Below are positions 40,978-52,015 of a DNA stretch of 64,000 bases, piece by piece. Numbering within the stretch: the stretch's first letter is position 1; each line of letters opens with the position of its first letter. A model generated the notes under the pieces. The model was given only the letters and a program-made list of their open reading frames with translations, had not been told where the DNA came from and ran no database searches. The position numbers and the translations under genes were made by a program. This DNA comes from Bacteroidota bacterium (GTDB lineage Bacteria; Bacteroidota; Bacteroidia; Bacteroidales; VadinHA17). The DNA lies in NCBI GenBank assembly GCA_012729475.1, contig JAAYDB010000021.1:1-64000 (forward strand), given 5' to 3'.

Positions 40978-42006
40978 TTACCTGGTTTCCAAAGGGTTTT
41001 GTTTCCTGAATAATTTCCTTCCGAAAAGCATATAAAAAGATATTGGACCGAGTATCAGTTCGAATAATATCTGTGATTCATGAGCCAGCAGAGCATATAT
41101 CAGGCCATCTTCCAGAATGACTCCATGGACTACCGCAAGGCCTCTTGAGACAAAATAATGGAAGGCACCAATACCACCCTGGACGGGCACTGACATGGCA
41201 AGACCGCCAATAACAAGAATGAAGAACGAATCTGTAAAGGAAATATCGGAAGTACTTTCCACAGCAAAGAAGACAACCCATGTCATAAGGGCATAATTGA
41301 GCCAGATAAAGACTGTATGAAAAATGAATTCCCATTTATTTTCAAGCCTGGTAATGGTATTCAATCCATTGATAACTCCTTTGATAAGATCAAATATCTT
41401 GGCTATGAACTTGATTTTTTTCAGATTCTTCCGGTATCTGATTAATAATAAGAGAAAAACGATACAGATGAGTGCTGCTATCGCCCAAATAATCCATGTT
41501 GTTCCTAAGTTGGAAAGAATTTTTTCTCTGAAAGGTGTCAGAAAATGTGTTTTCAGGAATTCATTAATAAGTTTTCCGCTTGTAAAGATCAGAATGATCA
41601 GCAGGGCAATAACAGATAAAAGATCTATAGTCCTTTCGATGATCACTGTTCCTATCAGTTGATCGACAGGTAGTTTTTCTTTTTTCCCGAGAGCCATGCA
41701 TCTGGTTATTTCCCCCATACGTGGCAGGGCGAGATTTGCCAGGTATCCCACCATAAGGGCATGAAAAGTATGCCAGAATGAAGTGCGGTATCCCAGAGGC
41801 CGTATCAGCAATTGCCATCGCCGGGCACGGCTGAGATATGCTATCAGACCGAAAAATACAGATAACAACAACCAGTAGTAATCAGCATTTTTCAGCCCTT
41901 CTAAAAGCTTTGAGAAATCAACACTCCGGAAAGCAAGCCAGAGAAGAAGTATCCCGATAGAAAAAAGAATAATAAATTTTAATACACGGATGATCTTTCT
42001 CTTCAA
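40978..42006 (-). CDS. Lysylphosphatidylglycerol synthase TM-region / flippase-like membrane protein
   Basis: LLLWLAFRSVDFSKL...YLSRARRWQLLIRPLG...HALMVGYLANLALPRMGEITRC. Confidence 0.82.
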   Translation of the reverse strand: MKRKIIRVLKFIILFSIGILLLWLAFRSVDFSKLLEGLKNADYYWLLLSVFFGLIAYLSRARRWQLLIRPLGYRTSFWHTFHALMVGYLANLALPRMGEITRCMALGKKEKLPVDQLIGTVIIERTIDLLSVIALLIILIFTSGKLINEFLKTHFLTPFREKILSNLGTTWIIWAIAALICIVFLLLLIRYRKNLKKIKFIAKIFDLIKGVINGLNTITRLENKWEFIFHTVFIWLNYALMTWVVFFAVESTSDISFTDSFFILVIGGLAMSVPVQGGIGAFHYFVSRGLAVVHGVILEDGLIYALLAHESQILFELILGPISFYMLFGRKLFRKQNPLETR

Positions 42007-42007
42007 C

Positions 42008-42358
42008 TCAGATCAGTTTATTGGTTTTTGTATCGGGAAAAATAATGACAGGCTTGTATTTGACAGCCTCATCAGGATCCATCAGGGCATAAGACATTAT
42101 CAGCAGAATGTCGCCAGGCTGAACCAGTCGTGCTGCTGCACCGTTCAGACTTATTTCACCTGATCCTCTCTGTGCTTTAATCACATAAGTCTCAAATCTT
42201 TGTCCGTTATTCAGGTTAAGGACATGAACTTTTTCATTCTCAATAAGCTTTGCAGCGTCGGTCAGCTCTTCGTCTATTGTAATACTGCCAATGTAGTTAA
42301 GGTTTGCACCTGTAACCGTCACCCTGTGAATCTTCGATTTTAAAACCTCTATTAACAT
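42008..42358 (-). CDS. panD: Aspartate 1-decarboxylase
   Basis: [23 protein letters not shown] with Gly-Ser self-cleavage site; adjacent to panC. Confidence 0.96.
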   Translation of the reverse strand: MLIEVLKSKIHRVTVTGANLNYIGSITIDEELTDAAKLIENEKVHVLNLNNGQRFETYVIKAQRGSGEISLNGAAARLVQPGDILLIMSYALMDPDEAVKYKPVIIFPDTKTNKLI

Positions 42359-42411
42359 TTCTAACGCATATGCTTGTAAATAATGCTACAAAGTTAATTA
42401 TCCTTTTTGAT

Positions 42412-43269
42412 TCATGACAATTCAATTTCAATATTATCAATAAGTCTGATCTTTCCTGCTTTAACAGCAATACATCCGTAATAGCGTCTGTCGTTTCCCA
42501 TTTCATCTTTTCTGTTCACAGGGATGAGTTCAACATCATCCACAATTTCGAAATATTCAATCTCAAAATCCTTATGTTTTTCAATATTATTCCTTACAAA
42601 AATTTTTATATCAGGAATATCTTTCTCTTTCATCATTGATGACACTTTTCTAAGGGTATGGTATATTACCGGAGCCTGATCACGTATTCCGGGTTCAAGC
42701 AACTGGTTTCTGCTGCTCATAGCCAGGCCGTCGGTTTCACGGATAACAGGCTTTGCCGAGATCCTGATATTGAATCCGCATTGTTTTACAAGTGCCTTCA
42801 CTACAGCTACCTGCTGAAAATCTTTTATACCAAAATAGGATATGTCGGGATTAGTTAATTCAAAAAGTCTTGATACAACTTTTGCCACACCATTGAAATG
42901 TCCCGGCCGGTGAAGAGCTTCCATTACCTTGTCGAGATTACCAAAATTGAATATGCGGGTGTCTTTTTCCGGATATATCTCTTTGTCGGAAGGGATGAAT
43001 ACCAAATCATTTCCGCGTAGTACTCCTTGAAGCATTTCAAGGTCTTTTTCAGTATTTCTGGGATAGTTTTTCAGATCTTCTTTATCATTGAATTGTTCAG
43101 GGTTTACATAGATACTTACAATCACGGTTTCACATTCTCTGATAGCACTCAGCACCAGTGATAAGTGCCCCTCATGAAGAGCCCCCATAGTAGGTACCAG
43201 CCCTACAGGAGGAAAAATAACTTTACCGAATTTTCTGCGGAGTTCTTTTACAGTAGTAACAACCTTCAT
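42412..43269 (-). CDS. panC: Pantothenate synthetase
   Basis: VPTMGALHEGHLSLV; FIPSDKEIYPE; YFGIKDFQQVAVV. Confidence 0.96.
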   Translation of the reverse strand: MKVVTTVKELRRKFGKVIFPPVGLVPTMGALHEGHLSLVLSAIRECETVIVSIYVNPEQFNDKEDLKNYPRNTEKDLEMLQGVLRGNDLVFIPSDKEIYPEKDTRIFNFGNLDKVMEALHRPGHFNGVAKVVSRLFELTNPDISYFGIKDFQQVAVVKALVKQCGFNIRISAKPVIRETDGLAMSSRNQLLEPGIRDQAPVIYHTLRKVSSMMKEKDIPDIKIFVRNNIEKHKDFEIEYFEIVDDVELIPVNRKDEMGNDRRYYGCIAVKAGKIRLIDNIEIELS

Positions 43270-43547
43270 TTTTTAAGAAAATTTAACATACAAATTTAAT
43301 AAAATAAGTTGCAGATTGAAGCCCCTGTTGTTTCGCATCCCCATGAGGCTGCCATGCATTGGCCTTATCTGACTTTTACAGCCATTTGCCCTTGTTCAGA
43401 GAAAGACCTCCAGATTGTATATTATCCTGCTTTTATATTCTTTTTCATCCCCGGGAGTATGTTTTCTGTTATTGAGTGTTAGTAAATTATCTCATTTTTT
43501 ATTATTATCTTTGCAGCTTATTAAGAAATGATATTTGAGGCAGATTA

Positions 43548-44354
43548 ATGGAAACCAGGAAGGTGTTATTCATTTCTCAGGAGATCACTCCGTATCTTAC
43601 AGAAACAAGGTTGTCAAAGGTAGGACGTTATCTTCCCCAGGGCATACAGGAAAGGGGCAAGGAGATACGCACATTTATGCCAAGATATGGTTGTATTAAT
43701 GAGCGGAGGAATCAACTGCATGAAGTGATCAGGCTCTCAGGAATGAACCTGATAATTGATGATACGGATCATCCTCTCATCATAAAAGTTGCATCAATAC
43801 AGAGCGCCAGGATGCAGGTTTATTTCATTGATAATGATGATTATTTTCACAGAAAACATATTTTCGCCGATTCAAATGGCCGGGAATTTGAAGATAATGA
43901 TGAGCGTGCTCTCTTCTTTGCCAGGGGGGTAATCGAGACGGTTAAGAAATTGAGGTGGGCTCCTGACATAGTGCATTGTCATGGCTGGATGTCAGCCCTC
44001 GTTCCGGTATATCTTCGGAGTGTATATAGTGATGACCCTCTTTTTCAGAACTATAAAATAATATATTCAATTTATAATAATGACTTTAAAACGCCATTCC
44101 GTTCAACTTTTGCAGACAAATTGCGTTTTGACGGAATAGACGGAGAAAACCTGAAACTCATAAATAATCCTGATTTTATCAATATATCAAAACTGGCCAT
44201 TAAATATTCAGATGGGATAATTATTGGAAGTGAGGATATTAACGAGGATCTGGTGAAGTATGTAAGGACGATTGATAAGCCGGTTCTCCCATATCAGGAT
44301 GAAGAGGTATATATTGATGCCTACAATGAATTTTACGACAATCTTCTGTCATAA
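43548..44354 (+). CDS. Glycogen/starch-synthase-like protein, N-terminal domain only
   Basis: VLFISQEITPYLTETRLSKVGRYLPQGIQERGKEIRTFMPRYG; DIVHCHGWMSALVPVYLR; 268 aa with no C-terminal GT-B domain. Confidence 0.8.
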   Translation: METRKVLFISQEITPYLTETRLSKVGRYLPQGIQERGKEIRTFMPRYGCINERRNQLHEVIRLSGMNLIIDDTDHPLIIKVASIQSARMQVYFIDNDDYFHRKHIFADSNGREFEDNDERALFFARGVIETVKKLRWAPDIVHCHGWMSALVPVYLRSVYSDDPLFQNYKIIYSIYNNDFKTPFRSTFADKLRFDGIDGENLKLINNPDFINISKLAIKYSDGIIIGSEDINEDLVKYVRTIDKPVLPYQDEEVYIDAYNEFYDNLLS

Positions 44355-44418
44355 TTCCATATTATTTAAACAAAATACTTAAATTCGGACCTGATTTACT
44401 AAATCCCCGGATAGATAT

Positions 44419-46254
44419 ATGTGCGGAATAGTTGGTTACATCGGATCCAAACCTGCCCGTGAAATAATCATTAATGGTCTAAAGCGTCTTGAATACCGTG
44501 GTTACGACTCTGCGGGGCTTGCTCTTGTAAATGGAGATGCCAGGATCTTTAAATGCAAAGGCAGGGTAAAAGACCTCGAAGAGATGGTCAGCAAGTCGGA
44601 TTTTAACGGCACCATTGGTATGGGACATACCAGGTGGGCTACTCACGGAGAACCTAATGAGCTGAATGCCCATCCACAGATGTCCTTTAAAGGTAATTTC
44701 ATTGTGGTTCATAATGGGATTATTGAGAACTATGCTCTTTTAAAAAAGCATCTGGAGAGCAGGGGCATTGAGTTCAGCAGCCAGACTGACACTGAAGTGC
44801 TGGCTAATCTCATGGAACATTTATATATCGAAGGCGACCTGACTGCCGAACAGGCTGTCACCCTGGCCCTCAACAGGGTTGAAGGTGCTTACGGTCTGGC
44901 TATTATTTGCACAAAGGAGCCGGATAAGCTCTTTGCCGCCAAAAAAGGCAGTCCATTGGTCATTGGTGTAGGAGAGGGAGAGAATTTCATAGCTTCCGAT
45001 GCCACTCCCATTGTCGAATATACCCAAAGGGTTATCTATCTCAATGATGACGACCTTGCTATAATAAAGAAGGAAGAACTGATGCTTAAAACTATCCGTG
45101 TTGAAAAAATAGAACCGGTAGTGAAAGAGATTGATCTGAAAATAGGAGAGATCGATAAAGAGGGATATCCTCATTTTATGTTGAAGGAGATATTTGAACA
45201 GCCAAGAGCTATTCATGATACTTTCAGAGGAAGAGTTCTTCCCGATCATTCCGGGATAATGCTGGGAGGCCTTCATCAGGTTCTGGAAACAGTATCACAG
45301 GCAGAAAGGATTATTATCATTGCATGCGGCACTTCATGGCATGCCGGACTTATTGGTGAATATTTCTTTGAAGAATATACAAGGATCCCTGTGGAAGTTG
45401 AATATGCATCCGAATTCCGGTACAGGAATCCTATTATAAAGAAAGGCGATATAGTCATTGCCATCAGCCAGAGCGGAGAGACAGCTGATACGCTGGCTGC
45501 TGTCAAACTGGCGCGATCGAAGGGTGCCATGGTGATAGGGATATGCAATGTGGTCGGGAGCAGTATCCCGCGTGAGACTGATGCAGGAGTGTATACCCAT
45601 GCCGGTCCTGAAATAGGGGTAGCTTCAACAAAAGCTTTTACAACACAGGTGACCGTTCTTGCTATGATGGCTTTTGAGATAGGCAATATAAAAGGAGTCA
45701 TTTCAGCACAACGATACAAGGAACTGATAACCGAACTGGTTGCCATACCGCGTAAGATTGAAAAAGCGCTTGAAGCCAATGAGCAGGCTGCTGAATTAGC
45801 CGGAAATTTTGAGAAAGTACATAATGCCCTGTATCTTGGCAGGGGTTACCTTTTCCCTGTCGCTCTGGAAGGTGCTCTGAAGCTTAAAGAGATTTCTTAT
45901 ATACATGCAGAAGGTTATCCTGCTGCAGAAATGAAACATGGGCCTATTGCCCTTATCGACGAAAATATGCCGGTCATAATTATCGCTACCAAAGATGATA
46001 CTTATGAAAAGATAATAAATAATATACAGGAGATAAAAGCCAGAAAAGGTAAGGTTTATGCCATCGTTACAGAGGGAGATGAGATAATAAAGAAGATGGC
46101 TGATTATGTGCTTGAGGTACCTGAAACACTCACAGCCTTCTCATGTCTTCTGGCTGTCATTCCGCTTCAACTTCTCTCATATCATATTGCTGTACTGAGA
46201 GGATGTGATGTTGACCAACCAAGAAACCTCGCGAAATCGGTTACTGTAGAATAA
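44419..46254 (+). CDS. glmS: Glutamine-fructose-6-phosphate aminotransferase (isomerizing)
   Basis: MCGIVGYIG N-terminus; two SIS domains; QPRNLAKSVTVE C-terminus. Confidence 0.98.
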   Translation: MCGIVGYIGSKPAREIIINGLKRLEYRGYDSAGLALVNGDARIFKCKGRVKDLEEMVSKSDFNGTIGMGHTRWATHGEPNELNAHPQMSFKGNFIVVHNGIIENYALLKKHLESRGIEFSSQTDTEVLANLMEHLYIEGDLTAEQAVTLALNRVEGAYGLAIICTKEPDKLFAAKKGSPLVIGVGEGENFIASDATPIVEYTQRVIYLNDDDLAIIKKEELMLKTIRVEKIEPVVKEIDLKIGEIDKEGYPHFMLKEIFEQPRAIHDTFRGRVLPDHSGIMLGGLHQVLETVSQAERIIIIACGTSWHAGLIGEYFFEEYTRIPVEVEYASEFRYRNPIIKKGDIVIAISQSGETADTLAAVKLARSKGAMVIGICNVVGSSIPRETDAGVYTHAGPEIGVASTKAFTTQVTVLAMMAFEIGNIKGVISAQRYKELITELVAIPRKIEKALEANEQAAELAGNFEKVHNALYLGRGYLFPVALEGALKLKEISYIHAEGYPAAEMKHGPIALIDENMPVIIIATKDDTYEKIINNIQEIKARKGKVYAIVTEGDEIIKKMADYVLEVPETLTAFSCLLAVIPLQLLSYHIAVLRGCDVDQPRNLAKSVTVE

Positions 46255-46273
46255 CCCTAAAATACAAACCCTT

Positions 46274-48271
46274 ATGAACAAGGCCTCCAATTATCATTCA
46301 CTTTTTGATTCGGAGATAGCTATTCTGCAACAAAATGCCTGCCGATGTGACGACTGGAACAGGATAAAAGCTTCAGCAGAATTTGATCCCGCCAGATGTG
46401 TCGGTGTAGTTTTTTCCGGAGATGTTACTCTTGGTGATTTAAGCGGATCATACACTGACAAAACAGGTGTGACTGTCAAATGCGGGATCTCAAATGCGCA
46501 TATTCACAACTGTACCATTGGATCCAATGTGTTGATAGTAAATGTAGGGGATTACATTGCAAATTACGACATCGAAGACAATGTAGTAATAAAAAACTGC
46601 GGTAAAATATATACCGAAGGAACATCATCCTTTGGCAATGGTACTGAAGTTGCTGTATTGAATGAAACAGGAGGCCGGGCTGTTAAGATATGGGATAAGC
46701 TGTCAGCTCACGAGGCTTATATCATTGCACTCTACAGACACCGGGAAAAGGCTGTCAGGAACATTGAAAACATGATCATGGAATATGCCGTTTCTGTTAG
46801 TTCTGACCGCGGTATTATCCGACATGACAGCACAGTTCTTAATTGTCGTGATATACGGAATGTGAGAATCGGTCCCTACAGTTTTCTGGAAGGGGCTATG
46901 AGACTGAATGAAGGATCTGTTAACAGCTGTAAGGAAGATCCGGTGTTCATAGGTCCCGGAGTTATCATGGATCATTTTATATTATGTTCAGGATCGGAAG
47001 TAACAGAATCAACTCTTATTGATAAATGTTTCATTGGTCAGGGTTGTATGCTGGGGAAGCACTATTCTGCCGAGAACTCTCTCTTCTTTGCCAATTGTGC
47101 AGGGTTTCACGGAGAAGCCTGTTCAATATTTGCCGGCCCTTATACTGTTACCCATCATAAGTCCACTCTCCTTATAGCCGGTATTTTTTCCTTTATGAAT
47201 GCAGGCAGTGGCTCTAACCAGAGTAATCATATGTACAAACTGGGTCCTATTCACCAGGGTATTATGGAGAGAGGATCAAAAACCACAAGCGATTCATACT
47301 TGTTATGGCCTGCCCGTATAGGTCCTTTTACCCTTGTTATGGGCAGACATTATAAGAATATTGATACTTCATCACTTCCTTTCTCATATCTTATAGAAAG
47401 TAATGATGAAAGTATTATTGTACCGGCAATAAACCTGAGAAGTGTCGGAACAATAAGGGATGCACAAAAATGGCCCAAACGTGACAGAAGAAAAGATACG
47501 GACAAGATAGACCAGGTTAATTTTAACCTCCTGAGTCCTTACACTATACGTAAAATGTTTGAGGGAAGGGATCTTTTAAGCAGGATCAGATCTGTCACAG
47601 GGCCTGTTTCAGCATCCTATGCCTACAACAACATGCTTATCAAAGGTCCTTCTCTTGAAAAAGGAATTCAGTTATATCAGATAGGAATAAATAAGTTTCT
47701 AGGTAACTCAATGATCAAACGGCTTGAGAACACGCGGTTCAGAACGGATGAAGATCTGCGGAAGAAGCTGACACCGGATAAATCCCCGGGCAATGGTGAA
47801 TGGGTTGATCTGGCAGGTCTTATTGCGCCTCAGAAAGTTATTGACAGTCTCCTCGAGGATATAGAATCAGGTAAATTATCTTCTCTTGAAAAAATTGAGA
47901 ATGCCTTCCGCACAATACACAATTCATATTACAACTGGGAATGGACATGGGCATGTGAAAGGATTGAACAGGAAGCCGGTAAGCCGGTTAGTCAGTTTAC
48001 CCGTGATGATGTACTTGACATGGTTGAGAAATGGAAGAAAAGTGTCATAGATCTTGATAAAATGCTTTATGAAGATGCCCGGAAAGAGTTCAACCTGTCG
48101 TCAAGAACAGGCTTTGGCATAGACGGGGGAGAAGATGTAAAGAAAAAAGATTTTGAACAGGTACGCGGAGAGTTCGAGTCAAACAGTGTTGTCTCTGCCA
48201 TACAGGACCATATTAAAAAGAAAACAATTCTTGGCGATGAACTGATTGAAAGAATAAATGAGATAAAGTGA
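46274..48271 (+). CDS. DUF4954-like protein with hexapeptide/beta-helix character
   Basis: Repeated short beta-helix-type motifs; 19 bp downstream of glmS. Confidence 0.65.
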   Translation: MNKASNYHSLFDSEIAILQQNACRCDDWNRIKASAEFDPARCVGVVFSGDVTLGDLSGSYTDKTGVTVKCGISNAHIHNCTIGSNVLIVNVGDYIANYDIEDNVVIKNCGKIYTEGTSSFGNGTEVAVLNETGGRAVKIWDKLSAHEAYIIALYRHREKAVRNIENMIMEYAVSVSSDRGIIRHDSTVLNCRDIRNVRIGPYSFLEGAMRLNEGSVNSCKEDPVFIGPGVIMDHFILCSGSEVTESTLIDKCFIGQGCMLGKHYSAENSLFFANCAGFHGEACSIFAGPYTVTHHKSTLLIAGIFSFMNAGSGSNQSNHMYKLGPIHQGIMERGSKTTSDSYLLWPARIGPFTLVMGRHYKNIDTSSLPFSYLIESNDESIIVPAINLRSVGTIRDAQKWPKRDRRKDTDKIDQVNFNLLSPYTIRKMFEGRDLLSRIRSVTGPVSASYAYNNMLIKGPSLEKGIQLYQIGINKFLGNSMIKRLENTRFRTDEDLRKKLTPDKSPGNGEWVDLAGLIAPQKVIDSLLEDIESGKLSSLEKIENAFRTIHNSYYNWEWTWACERIEQEAGKPVSQFTRDDVLDMVEKWKKSVIDLDKMLYEDARKEFNLSSRTGFGIDGGEDVKKKDFEQVRGEFESNSVVSAIQDHIKKKTILGDELIERINEIK

Positions 48272-48279
48272 CGGCTTAC

Positions 48280-49341
48280 TTATCTCCCGGAGTACATCAG
48301 CTCATAGTATTTTTCATAATCACCTGAAATAACATTTTCCATCCATCCGGTGTTGTTCAGGTACCATTCGACAGTTTTTTCAAGACCAGCTTCAAAATCG
48401 GGCAAAGGTGACCATCCCGTTTCTCTGCAGAGTTTAGTACTGTCAATAGCATATCTGAGGTCGTGACCCGGACGATCCTTCACAAAGGTTATCAGTTTTT
48501 CTGAAGTGCCCTCAGACCTGACCAGCTTTCTGTCCATTATTCTGCACAACATCCTGATAAGATCAATATTCTTCCATTCATTATTACCACCGATATTGTA
48601 TGTTTCTCCGGCTTTTCCTTTATGAAAAAGGATATCAATTGCTGCCGAATGATCTTCAACATACAACCAGTCACGTATGTTTTCTCCCTTCCCGTACACA
48701 GGAACGGGTTTGTTGTTTTTGATGTTGTTAATAGCCAGGGGGATCAGTTTCTCGGGAAACTGGTTTGGTCCATAGTTATTGGAACAGTTACTGATCAGTG
48801 CAGGCAAGCCGTAGGTATGAAAGTATGCTCTTACCATGTGGTCGGAACTGGCTTTGGATGCTGAATATGGACTCCTGGGATCGTACCCTGTCTCTTCAGT
48901 AAATTTTCCTTCCTTACCAAGTGTCCCGTAAACTTCATCAGTGGAAATATGATAAAATATCTTATTGTCGAAATTGTTCTTCCAGCAATTCAATGCTGCA
49001 TTAAGAAGATTTACAGTGCCTACTATATTGGTTATAACAAATTCATCCGGACTGGTTATTGATCTGTCTACATGAGATTCAGCTGCCAGATGTATTACAC
49101 CGTGAAAAGAGTATTTCCGGAACAATGCTGTAACACTGTTCTTATCGGCAATGTCAATCTTTTCAAAAATATAATTGTCTTTTTTCTCAATATCAGTAAG
49201 GTTTTCCAGATTACCGGCATAGGTCAGTTTGTCTGCGTTGACAATAAGGTATGAGGGATATTTGTTTACAAAGCGTCGTACGACGTGAGAGCCTATGAAA
49301 CCGGCTCCACCTGTGATGAGAACAGATCTTGTTGTTTCCAT
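48280..49341 (-). CDS. rfbB: dTDP-glucose 4,6-dehydratase
   Basis: ITGGAGFIGSHVVRRFVNKYP; HLAAESHVDRSI; YSASKASSDHMVRAYFHTYG. Confidence 0.92.
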   Translation of the reverse strand: METTRSVLITGGAGFIGSHVVRRFVNKYPSYLIVNADKLTYAGNLENLTDIEKKDNYIFEKIDIADKNSVTALFRKYSFHGVIHLAAESHVDRSITSPDEFVITNIVGTVNLLNAALNCWKNNFDNKIFYHISTDEVYGTLGKEGKFTEETGYDPRSPYSASKASSDHMVRAYFHTYGLPALISNCSNNYGPNQFPEKLIPLAINNIKNNKPVPVYGKGENIRDWLYVEDHSAAIDILFHKGKAGETYNIGGNNEWKNIDLIRMLCRIMDRKLVRSEGTSEKLITFVKDRPGHDLRYAIDSTKLCRETGWSPLPDFEAGLEKTVEWYLNNTGWMENVISGDYEKYYELMYSGR

Positions 49342-49369
49342 ATGTTAAAAATAATTTAGTGCCAACAGA

Positions 49370-50401
49370 TTAGTCTGTTTTTGTTCTGATATTTATTTCC
49401 CATTTCCAGGCGCTTCTCATGGCTTCGTCAAGGCTACTCACTGTTTTCCACCCCAGCTCCTGGTTAGCAAGGGAGGGATCGGCCCATATTTTTTCTATAT
49501 CACCTGGGCGCCGGCCGGCAATTTTATAATTCAGTTTTTTCCCGGATATTCTTTCAAAGGATTCTATTGCTTCAAGCACGGATGTTCCGTTACCAGTACC
49601 GAGATTGAATATTTCATAATTTGTTTTGTTTTTTCCTGAAGCCAGTCTGTTCACTGCCTCCACATGGGCTTTGGCGAGATCCACAACATGTAGATAGTCT
49701 CTAATACACGAGCCATCAGGGGTATTATAATCATTCCCATATACGAGCAGGGTTTCTCTCAGTCCGATAGCCGTCTGGGTGATAAAAGGCACCAGATTTT
49801 CCGGCACTCCCCGCGGCAGTTCGCCGATTCGTGATGAAGGATGAGCTCCGATAGGATTGAAATATCTGAGTGATACAGCCTTTAGCCTGTTATTGGCGGT
49901 TACAGTATCACGTATTATCTCTTCTCCGATCTGCTTTGTATTTCCATAGGGAGATAAGGCCGGCTGTACGGGTGTTTCTTCAGTAACAGGCAGTATGCCT
50001 GGCTGGCCATAAACGGTACAGGAGGAAGAAAAGACCAGAGATGGAATATTGTGGACGGTCATTGCTTCCAGAAGATTCATAAGAGAAAGCAGATTGTTAC
50101 GGTAATACTTAAGGGGTTTACTGACAGATTCGCTTACGGCTTTAAATGCTGCGAAATGCACTATAGCCTCAATATCACTGTTTTTCCTGAGAAAACTCTC
50201 CAGTCTTTCCGCATCACAGAGATCGAATACTTCAAGTATCGGGGTTATTCCCGTTATCTCGCCGATCCTGTCGGCAATGGAGGCTTCAGAGTTGGAAAGG
50301 TTATCTATAAGGATAACCTCATAACCTGCCGAGATAAGTTCAACAGCAGTGTGCGATCCTATATAGCCTGTTCCGCCGGTCACAATTACTTTCTTCTTCA
50401 T
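49370..50401 (-). CDS. galE: UDP-glucose 4-epimerase
   Basis: VTGGTGYIGSHTAVELISAGYEVILIDNLSNS; SSSCTVYG; NPIGAHPSSRIGE. Confidence 0.94.
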   Translation of the reverse strand: MKKKVIVTGGTGYIGSHTAVELISAGYEVILIDNLSNSEASIADRIGEITGITPILEVFDLCDAERLESFLRKNSDIEAIVHFAAFKAVSESVSKPLKYYRNNLLSLMNLLEAMTVHNIPSLVFSSSCTVYGQPGILPVTEETPVQPALSPYGNTKQIGEEIIRDTVTANNRLKAVSLRYFNPIGAHPSSRIGELPRGVPENLVPFITQTAIGLRETLLVYGNDYNTPDGSCIRDYLHVVDLAKAHVEAVNRLASGKNKTNYEIFNLGTGNGTSVLEAIESFERISGKKLNYKIAGRRPGDIEKIWADPSLANQELGWKTVSSLDEAMRSAWKWEINIRTKTD

Positions 50402-50448
50402 TAATTCAGTTATTATAATTAATAACAGTAACGATCTGAAAAAACAAA

Positions 50449-51402
50449 TTAAAGTGTTTTGAGAACAGGATGATAATTACCCTGTAATCCTATGGGCACA
50501 GCATTTCTGATAGTATAGGCAGTCACCACTGATTGCCTGGCATCATCCAGTCCGAAACCTCTGCCTTCAATAATTTCATTGTAGGTTGACGTATGGAGTT
50601 CGGTAAAACCATCGCTGAATTCAAGCTCTTCTCCTTCTATAGTGATGGAACGGAACGTCCTTTGTCCTTTTTCCCTGCATTCTGCCGGGAGATCATTAGA
50701 GTTAAGGCTGAGGAACCATCTCACCCGTGCATTTTTCAGTTCCAGATAACCACCTGCTCTGGTAGGTTCAGAGATGTTTACCACATTGTTTTTTACCTCT
50801 CCGAAGATCCATCCCAACATATCGAAGAAATGGATTCCTATGTTCGTGGCAATACCTCCTGATTTCTGTATATCGCCCTTCCAGGATATATAATACCAGT
50901 TTCCCCGGCTTGTAATGTAAGTCAGATCAACATCATAGACTTTATCTCTTGGTCCGTTAAGAATTTTCTCCCTTAGTTCCATTATCTTAGGATGCAGACG
51001 TAGCTGCAGCACAGTGTATATTTTGCGTCCGGTCTCTTTCTCAATCTCCTGAAGAGCATCGATATTCCATGGATTAAGCACAATAGGTTTTTCACATATG
51101 GCATCGGCCTGATGTCTCAGAGCAAACCGTATATGAGAGTCGTGCAGGTAATTCGGTGAACATATACTTACATAATCTATCTTGGTGCCTGTTCTTTTAA
51201 GTTTATCAAAATGTCTGTCGAAGCGCTCAAACTCAACAAAAAAATCGCTTTTCGGGAAGAAGCTGTCAAGAAGACCAACACTGTCAAATTTATCAAGACT
51301 AGCCAGCAGGTTGCTGCCAGTATCTTTTATTGCTTTCAGATGGCGGACGGCAATATAACCTGCAACACCTATGAGCCCGAAATTCTTTTGTTCACTATCC
51401 AT
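50449..51402 (-). CDS. wbpB: WbpB/WlbA-type UDP-GlcNAcA 3-dehydrogenase (Gfo/Idh/MocA family)
   Basis: KNFGLIGVAGYIAVRHLKAIKDTG; DYVSICSPNYLHDSHIRFALRHQADAICEKPIVLNPWNIDAL. Confidence 0.88.
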   Translation of the reverse strand: MDSEQKNFGLIGVAGYIAVRHLKAIKDTGSNLLASLDKFDSVGLLDSFFPKSDFFVEFERFDRHFDKLKRTGTKIDYVSICSPNYLHDSHIRFALRHQADAICEKPIVLNPWNIDALQEIEKETGRKIYTVLQLRLHPKIMELREKILNGPRDKVYDVDLTYITSRGNWYYISWKGDIQKSGGIATNIGIHFFDMLGWIFGEVKNNVVNISEPTRAGGYLELKNARVRWFLSLNSNDLPAECREKGQRTFRSITIEGEELEFSDGFTELHTSTYNEIIEGRGFGLDDARQSVVTAYTIRNAVPIGLQGNYHPVLKTL

Positions 51403-51415
51403 AATAATTTATATT

Positions 51416-52003
51416 TTATTCGTTTTTTGAAATATTTGTCACGGTTCCGTTTTCCAGTTTGTAGGTGTCTCCTCCTTCAGGACAGACGGCCAGACCCTTT
51501 TCATCAAAAAGCAGCCTGTGTCCGTATTTGCTCATCCATCCTGTCTGCCGGGCAGGATTACCCACTACCAGAGCATAGGGCTTAACATCTTTTGTGACAA
51601 CAGCACCTGCACCTATGAAAGCATAATGGCCGATGACAATACCACATATTATTGTGGCATTTGCCCCGATAGAAGCCCCTTTTTCCACAATAGTGGTTAC
51701 ATAACTGTCTTTCCTCACAACGGCACTCCTGGGATTGATGATATTAGTGAAGACCATCGAAGGACCAAGGAATACGTCATCATGGCACAAAACTCCGGTA
51801 TAGACAGAGACATTGTTCTGAACCTTAACATTATTTCCCAGTATTACACCGGGAGATACAACAACATTTTGTCCTATATTGCAGTTTTCTCCTATCTCCG
51901 ATCCTGTCATGATATGGCTGAAATGCCATATCTTTGTCCCTTTGCCAATGCTACAACCTTCGTCGACAACAGAAGTTTCATGTGCAAAATATTCATTATC
52001 CAT
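51416..52003 (-). CDS. wbpD: WbpD/WlbB-type N-acetyltransferase (hexapeptide fold)
   Basis: [58 protein letters not shown]. Confidence 0.87.
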   Translation of the reverse strand: MDNEYFAHETSVVDEGCSIGKGTKIWHFSHIMTGSEIGENCNIGQNVVVSPGVILGNNVKVQNNVSVYTGVLCHDDVFLGPSMVFTNIINPRSAVVRKDSYVTTIVEKGASIGANATIICGIVIGHYAFIGAGAVVTKDVKPYALVVGNPARQTGWMSKYGHRLLFDEKGLAVCPEGGDTYKLENGTVTNISKNE

Positions 52004-52015
52004 AATTGCTATTTT

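Noticed and set aside
43303-43482. 58-codon open frame (LQIEAPVVSHPHEAAMHWPYL...) in the panC/glgA-like intergenic region
   Set aside because: No upstream start codon or recognisable family; a frame this long is not surprising by chance.
48280-49341. rfbB as part of an rmlABCD rhamnose cluster
   Set aside because: rfbA, rfbC and rfbD are absent from the window; rfbB follows galE in the wbp-like operon instead.
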